NCBI GenBank assembly: GCA_947487925.1
Contig: CANLCA010000146.1
Span: 1 to 6,972, forward strand
DNA from: Verrucomicrobiales bacterium
GTDB lineage: Bacteria > Verrucomicrobiota > Verrucomicrobiia > Limisphaerales > F1-80-MAGS106
Reading direction: 5' to 3'
Length of the DNA stretch: 6,972 nt
Of this stretch, positions 6,294-6,972 are shown in pieces. Numbering within the stretch: position 1 is the stretch's first letter; each line of letters begins with the position of its first letter. The notes under the pieces were generated by a model. The model was not told the DNA's origin and searched no databases. It saw nothing but the letters and a program-made list of their open reading frames with translations. A program made the translations under genes and the position numbers.

Positions 6294-6752
6294 GTGCTTA
6301 AGAATACCGCTTTGGGGCTTTTGCTCCTGGTGATGGCCCTGTTGGGTTGCTCCGAGAAACCCGAAGCGCGCGCAGCACGCTATCTCCAACACACGGCAAC
6401 GGTTTTCGTCCCTGTCGACATGGGCGCTTGGAGCGCGTCCGTCGTCGAGGCGCTCAAAGGGGGCAAGAAGGCCGACTTGAGCAACGCGCCGCTCAAACTG
6501 GCGTCCATCGACATTGCCGGCCAAAAGGTGGTGCGGATGTGGTTCTATGAAGAACACGTCCCAAAAGATTTGGCCGTGATGGAAACCACTCCACAACAGG
6601 TGCTCGAATCAGCCATCGCTGATGCCTCCGTCGGAGTCACCAGCGTAGGCGAGGGGCAAACCAAGCCAGTTCGGCTAAACCGCCCCGAGTTCACTTCAGT
6701 GCTCGAGCAAATTGGGCCCGCCAAGAGCCGAGGTTCAAAGCTCTTGCACTGA
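6294..6752 (+). CDS. Small lipoprotein of unknown function
   Basis: A 152-residue predicted lipoprotein. The N terminus has Lys3, a hydrophobic core (LGLLLLVMALL, 7-17) and the lipobox 'LLGC' with Cys19 as the lipidated residue; Ser20 at +2 favours the outer membrane in Gram-negative bacteria. Cleavage by signal peptidase II leaves a mature chain of 134 residues. The mature part is a mix of helix ('SEKPEARAARYLQHT', 20-34; 'TTPQQVLESAIADAS', 98-112) and probable strands ('KVVRMWFYEE', 78-87), ending in a polar tail 'KSRGSKLLH'. There are no further Cys residues and no motif I recognise, so I give no function. The start is GTG 6294, chosen because the signal sequence begins there; no Shine-Dalgarno site is clear. 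It stands alone, 457 bases from the carbonic anhydrase gene. That it is a real gene is supported by the well-formed lipobox and steady coding composition. Confidence 0.75.
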   Translation: MLKNTALGLLLLVMALLGCSEKPEARAARYLQHTATVFVPVDMGAWSASVVEALKGGKKADLSNAPLKLASIDIAGQKVVRMWFYEEHVPKDLAVMETTPQQVLESAIADASVGVTSVGEGQTKPVRLNRPEFTSVLEQIGPAKSRGSKLLH

Positions 6753-6919
6753 CAACCAGGAAGGCCTTCAGAAGTAGTTCTCGAAAATTGTGGATGGCAC
6801 AAATCCGTCCTGATGTAAAAGGGTGTCCGGGAATTTTGTCTAACGTGCCTCCTCAACGCATCGACTGAATATAATGCAACAGGGCTATTCAATTGACGAC
6901 AGTACCCCCAACCTGTTGT

Positions 6920-6960
6920 GGTAGGGAGTCGGGCAACGGCCTACCGCCGACCATTTTTTT
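6920..6960 (+). terminator. Weak hairpin plus T-run at the right edge
   Basis: Two alternative short stems precede seven T residues (6954-6960): GGTAGG (6920-6925) with CCTACC (6940-6945), or GTCGG (6928-6932) with CCGAC (6947-6951). Only the second ends close to the T-run, and its stem is just five pairs with a 14-base loop. It could end the lipoprotein transcript 200 bases downstream of the stop, but the structure is marginal. The rest of 6753-6972 holds no gene; a 10-base palindrome GAAGGCCTTC lies at 6760-6769, and the window ends in purine-rich GTAGGGGGAAGG (6961-6972), which could be the ribosome site of a gene beginning beyond the edge. Confidence 0.28.
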
Positions 6961-6972
6961 GTAGGGGGAAGG

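Noticed and set aside
6829..6843. GGGAATT ... GTCTAA resembling an ECF sigma-factor promoter
   Set aside because: The two elements are separated by only 2 bases, against about 16 for a real promoter.
6928..6953. tRNA-like 3' end (GTCGG ... CCGACCA)
   Set aside because: The paired arms are only 14 bases apart, with no T-loop or anticodon arm, so a tRNA cannot fit.

Overview
The window is bacterial, GC-rich and densely coded. All six supported genes lie on the + strand. Four of them begin with an export signal: a beta-barrel outer-membrane protein, a PQQ-type propeller, a periplasmic beta-carbonic anhydrase and a lipoprotein. This means a Gram-negative (diderm) cell. The exported propeller with a 'DWPEFRG' start, the signal-peptide carbonic anhydrase, the barrel with the 'STDRPDKTES' motif and the lack of clear Shine-Dalgarno sites together resemble Verrucomicrobiota, or more widely the PVC group. 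That placement is inferred from gene style; no marker gene is present.

Layout. 30-1301: cytoplasmic GH13 (alpha-amylase superfamily) enzyme, whose frame stays open to the left edge. 1326-2216: exported outer-membrane barrel of the 'MetA-pathway of phenol degradation' type, only 24 bases downstream. 2217-2516: 300-base gap with weak inverted repeats. 2517-3707: soluble cytochrome P450 with all signature motifs. 3756-5054: exported PQQ-like beta-propeller, 48 bases downstream. 5055-5176: gap with a perfect 14-base palindrome and a weak promoter candidate. 5177-5836: periplasmic beta-carbonic anhydrase with its full zinc and Asp/Arg set. 5837-6293: 457 bases without a convincing gene, holding two adjacent hairpins, one of them a good terminator for minus-strand transcription. 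6294-6752: small lipoprotein of unknown function, starting at GTG. 6753-6972: no gene; a weak hairpin plus T-run near the right edge.

How the genes fit together. Spacing suggests two possible transcription pairs (GH13 + barrel; P450 + propeller), with the carbonic anhydrase and the lipoprotein probably separate. There is no biochemical thread joining all six: glucan chemistry, outer-membrane permeation, monooxygenation, an envelope propeller and CO2/bicarbonate exchange look like ordinary chromosomal neighbours. I see no CRISPR array, transposase, integrase, tRNA or rRNA, and no strong case for a new multi-gene system. The points most worth a second look are the open 5' end of the GH13 gene, the structured gap at 5837-6293, the P450 start and missing redox partners, and the lipoprotein.
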